DNA from: an uncultured Eubacteriales bacterium
GTDB lineage: Bacteria > Bacillota > Clostridia > Oscillospirales > Oscillospiraceae
Assembly: GCA_900544975.1 (NCBI GenBank)
Contig: UQXI01000005.1
Location: 29,533 to 93,532 of the forward strand
Direction of reading: 5' to 3'
Length of the DNA: 64,000 nucleotides
Below, in pieces: positions 16,119-23,079 of this stretch. Numbering within the stretch: the first letter of the stretch is position 1; the number at the start of each line of letters is the position of its first letter. The position numbers were made by a program, and so were the translations under genes. The notes beneath the pieces were generated by a model that saw nothing but the letters and a program-made list of their open reading frames with translations, searched no databases and was not told where the DNA came from.

Positions 16119-17549
16119 ATGGATCAGGATTTGGCTTCCCGGCAGGAGGCCAGGGAGCTGGGAAGGCGGGCGGAGGAAGCGCAGAAAACCCTCCGCACCT
16201 TTTCTCAGGAGAAGTTGGACGCCATTGTCCAGGCGGTGAGCCGGGCATTTCTAGCCAGCGCCGGGGAACTGGGCCGCATGGCCTGCGAGGAGACGGGGTT
16301 TGGCAACCCCCAGGACAAGGAAATTAAGAACCGGTTTGCAGCCGAGCGGGTCTGGGAGGCCATTCGGGACCAGCGGACGGTGGGAATCCTCCGGGAGGAT
16401 CCGGCGCAAAAGGTCTGGGATGTGGGCGTGCCGGTGGGGGTCATTGCCGCCATCGTGCCCTCCACCAATCCCACCTCCACGGTGTGCTATAAGGCTATGA
16501 TTGCCCTGAAGGCCGGCTGCGCCATTGTATTCTCTCCTCATCCGGCGGCGGCGAAATGCACCCGGCGGTCGGTGGAGATTGTGGCTCAGGCGGCGGAGGC
16601 CGCCGGGTGTCCCCGGGGCGCGGTAAGCTGTCTGCAAACACCCACCATGGAGGCGGTGGACGAGCTGATGAAGTGCCCGCCTGTGCGGCTCATCCTGGCG
16701 ACCGGCGGCCCCGGCATGGTGAAGGCGGCCTACTCCTCCGGCAAACCGGCCATCGGCGTGGGCGCCGGCAACGGCCCGGCCTATATCCACAAGTCGGCAG
16801 ACATTCCCAAGGCGGTGGCGGATATCATCCGTTCCAAGACCTTCGACAACGGCACGGTCTGCGCCTCGGAGCAGAGCATCATTGTGGAGCGGCCCATTGC
16901 CGAGCAGGTCCGCCAGGAGGCGCTGAAGCAGGGGGCCTACTTCCTGTCTGCCGAAGAGGCGGGGAAGGTGGCTGCCATTCTCTTCCGGCCCGATGGCCGC
17001 TTGAATCCGAAGATTGTGGGCCGGAGTGCACAGAAAATCGGGGAGCTGGCAGGCATCCATGTGCCGGCAACGGCCAAGGTCCTGGTGGCCCGGGAGACCG
17101 AGGCAGGGCCCACCCGCCCCTATTCCTCGGAGAAGCTATGTCCGGTTCTGGCCTATTACGTGGAGGAGAACGAGGAAGACGTGATGCGGAAGGCCGTGGC
17201 CGTCCTGGAGTACGAGGGCGCAGGCCATAGCTTCATGATCCACGCCCGGGACGAGGCAGTCATTCGCCGCTTTGCTCTGGTGATCCCTGTGTCCCGGTTC
17301 CTGGTGAATACCCCCGGCGCACTGGGAGGCATCGGCGCTACCACCAACCTGTTCCCGGCCATGACCCTGGGCTGTGGCGCGGTGGGCGGCAGTTCTTCCT
17401 CCAACAACATTGGCCCCATGGACCTCATCAACATTCGCCGGGTGGCCTGGGGCGTCCGGGACGTGGAGGAGTCGGCCCAGGTCCACTGTACGGTCAGTGA
17501 AACGGTCATCAACGCCCTGGCGGCGGAGATTATGAAAAAATTAATGTAA
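16119..17549 (+). CDS. eutE: CoA-acylating acetaldehyde dehydrogenase EutE
   Basis: Oxidises acetaldehyde with CoA and NAD to acetyl-CoA in the microcompartment lumen. 476 residues. The catalytic Cys lies at 248 in FDNGTVCASEQS; the nucleotide-binding VPSTNPTSTVCYKAM is at about 111-125 and GVGAGNGPAYI at about 210-220. ATG 16119 follows AAGGAGG. The N-terminus starts directly with the catalytic-domain helix and lacks the extra 20-30-residue targeting tail of proteobacterial EutE; it is of the Firmicute AdhE-like type. Neighbours eutL and eutM confirm assignment. Confidence 0.95.
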   Translation: MDQDLASRQEARELGRRAEEAQKTLRTFSQEKLDAIVQAVSRAFLASAGELGRMACEETGFGNPQDKEIKNRFAAERVWEAIRDQRTVGILREDPAQKVWDVGVPVGVIAAIVPSTNPTSTVCYKAMIALKAGCAIVFSPHPAAAKCTRRSVEIVAQAAEAAGCPRGAVSCLQTPTMEAVDELMKCPPVRLILATGGPGMVKAAYSSGKPAIGVGAGNGPAYIHKSADIPKAVADIIRSKTFDNGTVCASEQSIIVERPIAEQVRQEALKQGAYFLSAEEAGKVAAILFRPDGRLNPKIVGRSAQKIGELAGIHVPATAKVLVARETEAGPTRPYSSEKLCPVLAYYVEENEEDVMRKAVAVLEYEGAGHSFMIHARDEAVIRRFALVIPVSRFLVNTPGALGGIGATTNLFPAMTLGCGAVGGSSSSNNIGPMDLINIRRVAWGVRDVEESAQVHCTVSETVINALAAEIMKKLM

Positions 17550-17564
17550 TAAAAGGAGACGAAC

Positions 17565-17879
17565 ATGATGTCTGATTTGAGTAATACCAACGCATTGGGA
17601 ATGGTGGAGACCAAGGGCCTTGTGGGAGCCATTGAGGCGGCAGACGCCATGGTCAAGGCAGCCAACGTGCTGCTGGTAGGCAAGGAGCAGGTAGGCGGCG
17701 GTCTGGTGACCGTGATGGTCCGGGGCGATGTGGGCGCTGTGAAGGCGGCTACCGATGCCGGGGCTTCCGCTGCGGAGAAGGTGGGCGAATTGATCTCCGT
17801 CCACGTGATTCCCCGTCCCCATTCCGAGGTGGCCGCCATTTTGCCCAAGGGCCGGGAACTGCCTGGCGAGGAAGTGTAA
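17565..17879 (+). CDS. eutM: Microcompartment shell protein EutM
   Basis: Hexameric single-BMC-domain protein forming the facets of the ethanolamine microcompartment. 104 residues, with the canonical core ALGMVETKGLVGAIEAADAM (about 11-30), GKEQVGGGLVTVMVRGDVGAV and HVIPRPHSEVAAILP. ATG 17565 follows AAAGGAG by seven bases; a second ATG immediately follows and could serve equally. It is the main shell protein in this operon. No eutS or eutK homologue is present in the window. Confidence 0.96.
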   Translation: MMSDLSNTNALGMVETKGLVGAIEAADAMVKAANVLLVGKEQVGGGLVTVMVRGDVGAVKAATDAGASAAEKVGELISVHVIPRPHSEVAAILPKGRELPGEEV

Positions 17880-17882
17880 CCC

Positions 17883-18596
17883 ATGGCCCTCTATACCGAG
17901 GCGGCAGTCCGGGCCAACCTGCGCAATCGGGAGGGACGCCGGGTGTTCTACCTGGCCTCCGGGGATCATCTGACCCCCGGAGCCCGGGACTTCCTCCGGG
18001 ACAATCATATTGAGATTCTGCCCCCTGAGGCGGCCAAGCCCCAGGTGTACAAGACCCTCCAGGGGGCGGAGCTTCGGGAAAAGCCGGAGCATATGACCCA
18101 CCTGGACGCCCAGGTGCTGGTGCCCAAGGATCACCCCCGGATTCGGTTCCGGGGCTGTGTGGACAGCCTGGAGGCCGATCTGCTCCTGGCCCAGCGGGAG
18201 GCCCACGACGAGGGCTACCGGGCCATTTGCAAGGACCTGGGGGATGCCCTGGAATTTGCCCGCCAGGCCCTGCGCCGGGATGTGCTGAACGAGCCTATGG
18301 AGCCCATGCGCCTGGGCGGCCTGGATCCCGCGGAGCTCCGGGCCAGGAGCCATACCCCGCAAAAATACTACAATCAGCCCCATTTCATGCCGGATCACAC
18401 CCAGAGCCGAACCCTGCTCACCATCAACCGGGCCCGCACCACCACCCGGGCGGCGGAGCTGGCCTGCTACCAGGCGTTCCGGGACCTGAACGGTCTGTGT
18501 ACCCGGGAGGACCTGCTCCAGGGCTTCAACCGGCTCAGCAGCTTCCTGTGGATTCTGGAGATCCGGCTGGCTTCGGGGCAGGAGAAGAAAGGGTGA
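17883..18596 (+). CDS. eutT: EutT-type cobalamin adenosyltransferase
   Basis: Makes adenosylcobalamin, the EutBC cofactor, from cob(I)alamin and ATP. 237 residues. Similarity to EutT is seen in YTEAAVRANLR (N-terminus), HLTPGARDFLRDNHI (about 30-44), HLDAQVLVPKDHPRIRFRG (about 77-95) and a C-terminal FNRLSSFLWILE. The Cys-rich metal-binding motif (HX11CCX2C) of enterobacterial EutT is absent: the stretch between about 48 and 77 contains no Cys. A metal-independent EutT class has been described in Listeria and other Firmicutes and this fits it. Only three bases separate it from eutM. Confidence 0.9.
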   Translation: MALYTEAAVRANLRNREGRRVFYLASGDHLTPGARDFLRDNHIEILPPEAAKPQVYKTLQGAELREKPEHMTHLDAQVLVPKDHPRIRFRGCVDSLEADLLLAQREAHDEGYRAICKDLGDALEFARQALRRDVLNEPMEPMRLGGLDPAELRARSHTPQKYYNQPHFMPDHTQSRTLLTINRARTTTRAAELACYQAFRDLNGLCTREDLLQGFNRLSSFLWILEIRLASGQEKKG

Positions 18597-18600
18597 GCCT

Positions 18601-19209
18601 ATGGAGGAACAAATCAGCCGCATTGCCGCCCAGGTGGCATCCCGGCTTTTCGTAGAAGTGGAGGCCTCCGGCCGCCACGTGCATTTGACCAAGGACCAGG
18701 CCATGACCCTGTTTGGCCATGGCCTCACCCCCAAGCGGCCCCTGTCCCAGCCTGGGCAGTTCGTCTGCCAGGAGCGGGTGGAGGTGTTGGGACCCAAGGG
18801 AAGCTTCCCCAAGGTGGCGGTCCTGGGGCCGGAGCGGAAGGAGGGGCAGGTGGAAATCTCCCTCACGGACGCTGTGACCCTGGGCGTTCCGGCGCCGGTG
18901 CGCCTGTCCGGCCAGGTTCGGGAGTCTCCCGGGATCACCCTCCGGGGACCCAAGGGGGAAGTGCGCCTGCACCAGGGTGTCATTGCCGCCCGGCGGCACA
19001 TTCACATGCCCCCCGATGAGGCCGCCGCCCGGGGACTCACCGATGGGCAGGTGGTACGGCTCAAGATGTTCACCAGTCGTCCCCTGATCTTTGATGATGT
19101 GGTGGTGCGGGTGGATCCCAGCTTCACCCCTCGGGTGCACATCGACTTTGACGAGGCCAATGCCTGCGCTTATCAGAGCGGAGACTTTGGGATGATCATC
19201 CGTGGATGA
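18601..19209 (+). CDS. eutD: PduL-type phosphotransacylase (EutD role)
   Basis: Converts acetyl-CoA and phosphate to acetyl phosphate and CoA, recycling CoA inside the microcompartment. 202 residues, of the zinc-dependent PduL fold rather than the Pta fold. Metal-binding His motifs are visible: EASGRHVHLT (about 22-31) and ARRHIHMP (about 135-142). C-terminal features are VVVRVDPSFTPRVHIDFDEANA. The first 16 residues (MEEQISRIAAQVASRL) form an amphipathic helix like an encapsulation peptide. It starts four bases after eutT and overlaps the next gene by eight bases. Confidence 0.92.
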   Translation: MEEQISRIAAQVASRLFVEVEASGRHVHLTKDQAMTLFGHGLTPKRPLSQPGQFVCQERVEVLGPKGSFPKVAVLGPERKEGQVEISLTDAVTLGVPAPVRLSGQVRESPGITLRGPKGEVRLHQGVIAARRHIHMPPDEAAARGLTDGQVVRLKMFTSRPLIFDDVVVRVDPSFTPRVHIDFDEANACAYQSGDFGMIIRG

Positions 19210-19663
19210 GGCGTTGGTTCAGGCGGTGACAGACCGGATCTGGGCCGCCTGGGGGGATGGCCGGCCGCCGGCTTTGCTCCTGGGGCGGGCTCCGGAGGAG
19301 GATCTGGGATACCGGTATGTGCAGGAGCCGCCCTACGAGGCGGTGGTGATGGGCAGCCTCACGCCGGGACAACTGCTTTGCTTCCGGGAGGAGCGGGTGC
19401 TGGAGGCCCTGCTGGGGGGCACTCCCGTGTACCTGTACACCCCGGGCCTGCCGGGAAAACAGGGGAAAAACCGGGCCCTACAGGCCCGGCTCACGGCGGC
19501 GCAGCGGGAGCTGAAGGCCTGGGGCGTGGTGTTCCTGGATGGTCCGGCCCACCGCCGCTTGGTTTCCGCCGAGGAGGCCCGGCGGCTGAAGGCCCAGGGC
19601 CGTCCGCCCACCCCCGGGGCCGTCCTCACCCCCCTGGCCCGGGAGATTTTAGAGCAGCCGTGA
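19202..19663 (+). CDS. Ethanolamine-operon conserved protein of unknown function
   Basis: A 153-residue protein, GTG start at 19202 overlapping eutD by eight bases. It resembles the uncharacterised family restricted to non-proteobacterial eut operons. The N-terminus MDEALVQAVTDRIWAAW is an amphipathic helix similar to those of EutC, EutD and EutQ here, followed by a domain with an RPPALLLGRAPEED strand-turn and a C-terminal helix-turn region ARLTAAQRELKAWGVVFL. The position between eutD and eutN and the cargo-like N-terminus suggest it is a lumenal microcompartment protein. No catalytic motif is recognised. Confidence 0.8.
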   Translation: MDEALVQAVTDRIWAAWGDGRPPALLLGRAPEEDLGYRYVQEPPYEAVVMGSLTPGQLLCFREERVLEALLGGTPVYLYTPGLPGKQGKNRALQARLTAAQRELKAWGVVFLDGPAHRRLVSAEEARRLKAQGRPPTPGAVLTPLAREILEQP

Positions 19664-19695
19664 ATTGGGCGGTGCAGCGCCAAAGGAGGTTCACC

Positions 19696-19947
19696 ATGGA
19701 AATTGGAACAGTCACAGGCTCCGTCTGGGCCACCCGGAAGGCACGGGAACTGGGAGGGCGCACCCTCCTGGTGGTGCGCACCGGCGCAGGCAAGACGGTT
19801 GCCGCGGATTTTGTAGGGGCAGGAGCCGGAGACCGGGTCCTGCTGGTCAACGGCTCCACCGCCCGGCTCTACTGCCCGGAGTCTCCGGTGGATACGGCCA
19901 TTGTGGCCATTTTGGATCAGATGGAGGTGGACCATGTCTCCACATGA
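19696..19947 (+). CDS. eutN: Microcompartment vertex protein EutN
   Basis: Pentameric EutN/CcmL-family protein capping microcompartment vertices. 83 residues with the diagnostic N-terminus MEIGTVTGSVWATRKA, the central VAADFVGAGAGDRVLLVNGS and the C-terminal PVDTAIVAILDQMEV. ATG 19696 follows AAAGGAGG by six bases. The stop overlaps the eutH start by 14 bases. Confidence 0.95.
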   Translation: MEIGTVTGSVWATRKARELGGRTLLVVRTGAGKTVAADFVGAGAGDRVLLVNGSTARLYCPESPVDTAIVAILDQMEVDHVST

Positions 19948-21028
19948 AATACTCATTGCCATCATGGCGGCGTTTGCCGTGCTGGGCGCCCTGGACCGGA
20001 TTTTCGGCAACCGGGTTGGGCTGGGGCCGGAGTTTGAGAACGGCATTCTCTCTCTGGGCTCTCTGGCCCTGTCTATGGTGGGAATCATCAGCCTGGCTCC
20101 GGTGCTGGCGAAGTTACTGCGGCCTGTGGTAGTGCCGGTGTACCGGGTGTTGGGCGCGGACCCGGCCATGTTTGCCGGGACCATTCTAGCCAACGATATG
20201 GGAGGCGCTCCCCTGGCCCAGGAACTGGCCGGGAGCCCTGAGGCCGCCAAGCTGGGCGGTCTTCTGGTGGGCGCCATGCTGGGAGCGACTGTGGTGTTTA
20301 CCATTCCCGTTGCCCTGGGCATTCTGGATCCCGAGGACCGGCCGGCTCTGGCCAAAGGCGTACTGTCCGGCATCGTCACCATTCCCGTGGGCGTCCTGGT
20401 GGGCGGTCTCGTGGCGGGATTTCCCGTGGGGATGGTTCTGCGGAACCTCATTCCCATTGTGCTCATCGCCCTGCTCATTGCCCTGGGTCTGTGGAAGTGG
20501 GAGCGGGGGATGATCCGGGGCTTTGCCGTGTTCGGCAAGATCATCGTGGCCATCATCACCGTGGGCCTGGCGGCGGCGCTGGTGGAATCCCTCACCGGCC
20601 TGGTGCTGATCCCCGGCATGGCCCCCATCTCCGAGGGACTCACCATCGTGGGAGACATCGCCCTGGTGCTGGCGGGCGCGTTCCCCCTGGTTTGGGCCAT
20701 TACCAAAGTGTTCCGGAAGCCCCTGATGAAACTGGGCGGTCTTCTGGGCATGAACGACACGGCGGCTGCCGGTCTCATCGCCAGTCTGGCCAACTCCATT
20801 GCCATGTTTGGCATGGTGAAGGACATGGACCAGCGGGGCAAGGTGATCAACGTGGCCTTTGCCGTCTCCGCCGCCTTTGTGTTTGGGGATCACCTGGGCT
20901 TCACCGCCGGGTTTGACCCGGAGATGCTGGTGCCGGTGATCCTGGGCAAGCTGGCAGGCGGCGTCACCGCAATCTTTGTGGCCATGGCCATCACAGGAGG
21001 GAAACGACATGACGAGATCCGAGCTTGA
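19934..21028 (+). CDS. eutH: Ethanolamine permease EutH
   Basis: Polytopic membrane transporter for ethanolamine uptake; 364 residues with about ten hydrophobic helices, shorter than the 408-residue enterobacterial form but normal for Firmicutes. Characteristic stretches are DRIFGNRVGLGPEFENGI (about 22-39), TILANDMGGAPLAQEL (about 79-94), GMNDTAAAGLIASLANSIAM (about 276-295) and FVFGDHLGFTAGF (about 316-328). ATG 19934 lies inside the 3' end of eutN; the gene overlaps eutQ by 20 bases. It matters when external ethanolamine is low or protonated. Confidence 0.94.
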   Translation: MSPHEILIAIMAAFAVLGALDRIFGNRVGLGPEFENGILSLGSLALSMVGIISLAPVLAKLLRPVVVPVYRVLGADPAMFAGTILANDMGGAPLAQELAGSPEAAKLGGLLVGAMLGATVVFTIPVALGILDPEDRPALAKGVLSGIVTIPVGVLVGGLVAGFPVGMVLRNLIPIVLIALLIALGLWKWERGMIRGFAVFGKIIVAIITVGLAAALVESLTGLVLIPGMAPISEGLTIVGDIALVLAGAFPLVWAITKVFRKPLMKLGGLLGMNDTAAAGLIASLANSIAMFGMVKDMDQRGKVINVAFAVSAAFVFGDHLGFTAGFDPEMLVPVILGKLAGGVTAIFVAMAITGGKRHDEIRA

Positions 21029-21431
21029 GCAGGCCGTCCGGGCCATTTTGCTGGAGCAGCTGGGCGGTCCCCAGGTGCTCCAGGTGGATCTGCCCCAGGT
21101 CCAGGTGACGGAGCAGAACCGGCTGGACACCGGCAACCCTCAGGACCGGGTCTGGACCCATGATCTCCTGACCCTGGCCCAAAGCCCCCGCCTGGGGGCG
21201 GGGCTGATGGTCATGGAAAAGACCACCTTCCCCTGGCATTTGACGTATGACGAGATTGACTATGTCATCGAGGGCCGCCTCACCGTGCACACCCAGTCCG
21301 GCCCCGTCACTGCCGGCCCCGGCCAGGTGATTTTTATCCCCAAGGGCAGCCAAATCCAGTTTTCCGCCCCGGAATTCGCCCGGTTTTTGTACGTCACCTA
21401 CCCCGCCGACTGGCAAAACCAGCCGTCATAG
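21009..21431 (+). CDS. eutQ: EutQ cupin protein
   Basis: A 140-residue protein with an N-terminal amphipathic helix (MTRSELEQAVRAILLEQL) and a C-terminal cupin barrel. Cupin signatures are TTFPWHLTYDEIDYVIEGRL (about 74-93) and GPGQVIFIPKGSQIQF (about 103-118). EutQ of Salmonella has acetate-kinase activity, so with PduL-type EutD it would complete acetyl-CoA to acetate plus ATP. The start is ATG 21009 after AGGAGGGAAACGAC. It is the last gene of the operon, 20 bases before the terminator. Confidence 0.9.
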   Translation: MTRSELEQAVRAILLEQLGGPQVLQVDLPQVQVTEQNRLDTGNPQDRVWTHDLLTLAQSPRLGAGLMVMEKTTFPWHLTYDEIDYVIEGRLTVHTQSGPVTAGPGQVIFIPKGSQIQFSAPEFARFLYVTYPADWQNQPS

Positions 21432-21451
21432 GTGGAATTCCACCAGCACAG

Positions 21452-21486
21452 AACGGTCCGGACACTTCTGTAGTGCCCGGACCGTT
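21452..21486. terminator. Terminator between eutQ and the convergent XRE operon
   Basis: Inverted repeat AACGGTCCGG...CCGGACCGTT with inner ACAC/GTG pairing, placed between the convergent stops at 21431 and 21497. It probably serves both strands. Confidence 0.7.
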
Positions 21487-21496
21487 CCGCAATTGC

Positions 21497-22180
21497 TTAT
21501 TTCTGCGGTTCCTGTGTCTTTGCCAGTGCTTGGTGTGTTTGAGCGTCCTGCTCCCATTCCCGTTCCGCGTCGGTCATCAACAGACCCAATTCATGTTCTG
21601 TCAGCAGGATCTGCCCCCGCATCCCCTGTATCGTCCCCAGGGGCTGTACCGACTCCAGAATGGAAAGACCGAGCCGGTAGCCCAGGTAAAGTCCGTGGCG
21701 CAGGACGCCAAACTCCCGTTCGTCCCAAGCCATTTCGATGGAAATGACATGCTCCCGGGCGTCTCCGGCCAGTTCGTCTATGAGGTGTTCAAAGGTGTCG
21801 TTGGCGAGTCTGCGTTGATCACGGTATTCCCAACCGCCATCCATCCAGCTGGCGCCGAATTGGTTGGTACGGAAAAGGTCCATCATGGACAGGGGCGGGG
21901 CCTCCCGCTCATAAAACTGCTGAAAAGCGGTGCAAAGGCCACGCGCCACGGCGCACTTCCGCACAAATCCCAGGGTTTCCCGGCACAATGCCTCCGCCTG
22001 CGCCAGCTGCTCTGCTTGTCCGCTGTCCAACGATTGAGCCAGGGCTTGGATCCCTGCCCGGTACGCTTCCTCGCTCTCATTGGCGGGATCCTCTTGGAAA
22101 TATGCCTCCAGAAATAGCTCCGGTGGGCAGGTGTTCCAAATTTGTTGGGTGATGAGGGAAATTTGATTTTTGATGTGCAT
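21497..22180 (-). CDS. Hypothetical protein in operon with an XRE regulator
   Basis: Not recognised as a named family. The 227 residues are acidic and mostly helical, with no signal peptide and no membrane segment. Visible features are an N-terminal MHIKNQISLITQQIW helix, many Glu/Gln/Ala-rich helices (about 35-90), and a central WMDGGWEYRDQRRLANDTFEHLIDEL helical stretch (about 113-137). Near the C-terminus there is a GQILLTEHELGLLMTDAEREW segment (about 188-208). It begins 12 bases after the XRE gene, so the two form an operon; it may be the XRE protein's partner. Start ATG 22180. Confidence 0.6.
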   Translation of the reverse strand: MHIKNQISLITQQIWNTCPPELFLEAYFQEDPANESEEAYRAGIQALAQSLDSGQAEQLAQAEALCRETLGFVRKCAVARGLCTAFQQFYEREAPPLSMMDLFRTNQFGASWMDGGWEYRDQRRLANDTFEHLIDELAGDAREHVISIEMAWDEREFGVLRHGLYLGYRLGLSILESVQPLGTIQGMRGQILLTEHELGLLMTDAEREWEQDAQTHQALAKTQEPQK

Positions 22181-22192
22181 GCCGTACTCCCA

Positions 22193-22456
22193 CTAGACTG
22201 TATTTTGAGTGGCAAACGAAGCGTTGAGCAAGTCTCCGGCGCGTATGTGAAGGGCGTCCGCAATGTTGAATAAAATCTCCACTGAAAATGACTGGATAAT
22301 GTTGGGCGCCTCTATGGAACTGAGATGGGAGCGGCTGATCCGGGCTTTTTCTGCCAATGTTTCTTGGGACATCCCTTGCATTTTGCGAAGAGCTGCAATG
22401 GTCAGACCAAGCTCAATTAAACGGTCCCGGTGACAAAACTCCACGTCTCTGCTCAT
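22193..22456 (-). CDS. XRE-family helix-turn-helix regulator
   Basis: An 87-residue Cro/CI-type DNA-binding protein. The helix-turn-helix spans LGLTIAALRKMQGMSQETLA to RSHLSSIE (about 17-50), followed by a dimerisation-like helix FNIADALHIRAGDLLNA. The start is ATG 22456, preceded by AAGGCGG; the reading frame continues far upstream through repeats but these are not part of the gene. It has its own promoter (22493-22521) with direct repeats upstream, and it heads a two-gene operon. Target unknown; autoregulation is plausible. Confidence 0.85.
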   Translation of the reverse strand: MSRDVEFCHRDRLIELGLTIAALRKMQGMSQETLAEKARISRSHLSSIEAPNIIQSFSVEILFNIADALHIRAGDLLNASFATQNTV

Positions 22457-22492
22457 TGCCGCCTTCCTGCTCCTTACTTGTAGATGCAGTCT

Positions 22493-22521
22493 ATTATACG
22501 TCTGTTTGCGCCCTTTTTCAG
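22493..22521 (-). promoter_or_regulatory. Sigma-A promoter of the XRE operon
   Basis: On the minus strand, -10 TATAAT (22493-22498) and -35 CTGAAA (22516-22521) with a 17-base spacer. Confidence 0.65.
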
Positions 22522-22525
22522 CACG

Positions 22526-22556
22526 ATATTTTGAGCTATTGCCTAATATCTTGAGC
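22526..22556. promoter_or_regulatory. Direct repeat pair upstream of the XRE promoter
   Basis: ATATTTTGAGC (22526-22536) and ATATCTTGAGC (22546-22556) are direct repeats exactly 20 bases apart, immediately upstream of the -35 element. Two-helical-turn spacing suggests a regulator dimer site. Confidence 0.4.
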
Positions 22557-22743
22557 AGATGTGTTTCAGCATGATTTGGATATAGAAAACCGACTGTGAA
22601 TTTGGAGCAAATTTGCCTGGAGATATCTCGATGGGATTTGATCAGAGACCGCAGTAGGATGCGTAGGGAACGGCCTTGGCCGTTCCGCCCGCAGGCACCC
22701 GGTCTACCAAAGATTCCCCGCTCTTGAAGCATTTTCCCGAAGG

Positions 22744-22900
22744 CCGTAGGGGCGGACCCATGTGTCCGCCCGTTGTGGGCAGTTGGAATTGGTGATATGT
22801 AAGTGAAGGAGGAGGTATTTCGGGGTATTGCGAATTCGCCCGAGAGGGATGAAGGCGGAAGTTGTCCCTGCCGGGCGGACACATAGGTCCGCCCCTACGG
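22744..22900. repeat. MITE-like repeat with palindromic ends, copy 1
   Basis: About 157 bases bounded by inverted CCGTAGGGGCGGAC...GTCCGCCCCTACGG ends. Each end is itself a palindrome (GGGCGGAC then CATGTG or a variant then GTCCGCCC). The inner part carries GTGGGCAGTT and TGCGAATTCGCCC motifs shared with the other copies. Confidence 0.7.
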
Positions 22901-23079
22901 GGGGCATTCGGTTGTGCGGATTTCATTGGGGTGTTGCGAAAGGTAGCGTGGGTTTGGCGGGAGACCGTAATGGGCTATATCTGGACGATTTTGACCGTTC
23001 TGCCCTAAAGGCAGCCGGGTTACCAAAGATCTCCCGTTTCCGTACCATTTCCCCGAAGACCGTAGGGGCGGACCTATGT

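Larger units (their letters stand above)
22457..23079. other. Repeat-rich intergenic region left of the IS
   Basis: Apart from the XRE promoter this 620-base stretch holds no gene. It contains one complete palindrome-ended repeat (22744-22900) and the left arm of a second one at 23060. It also contains two copies of another module that begins GTAGGGAACGGCC or a variant and ends in a TACCAAAGAT stretch (about 22659-22735 and 22970-23045). Confidence 0.6.
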
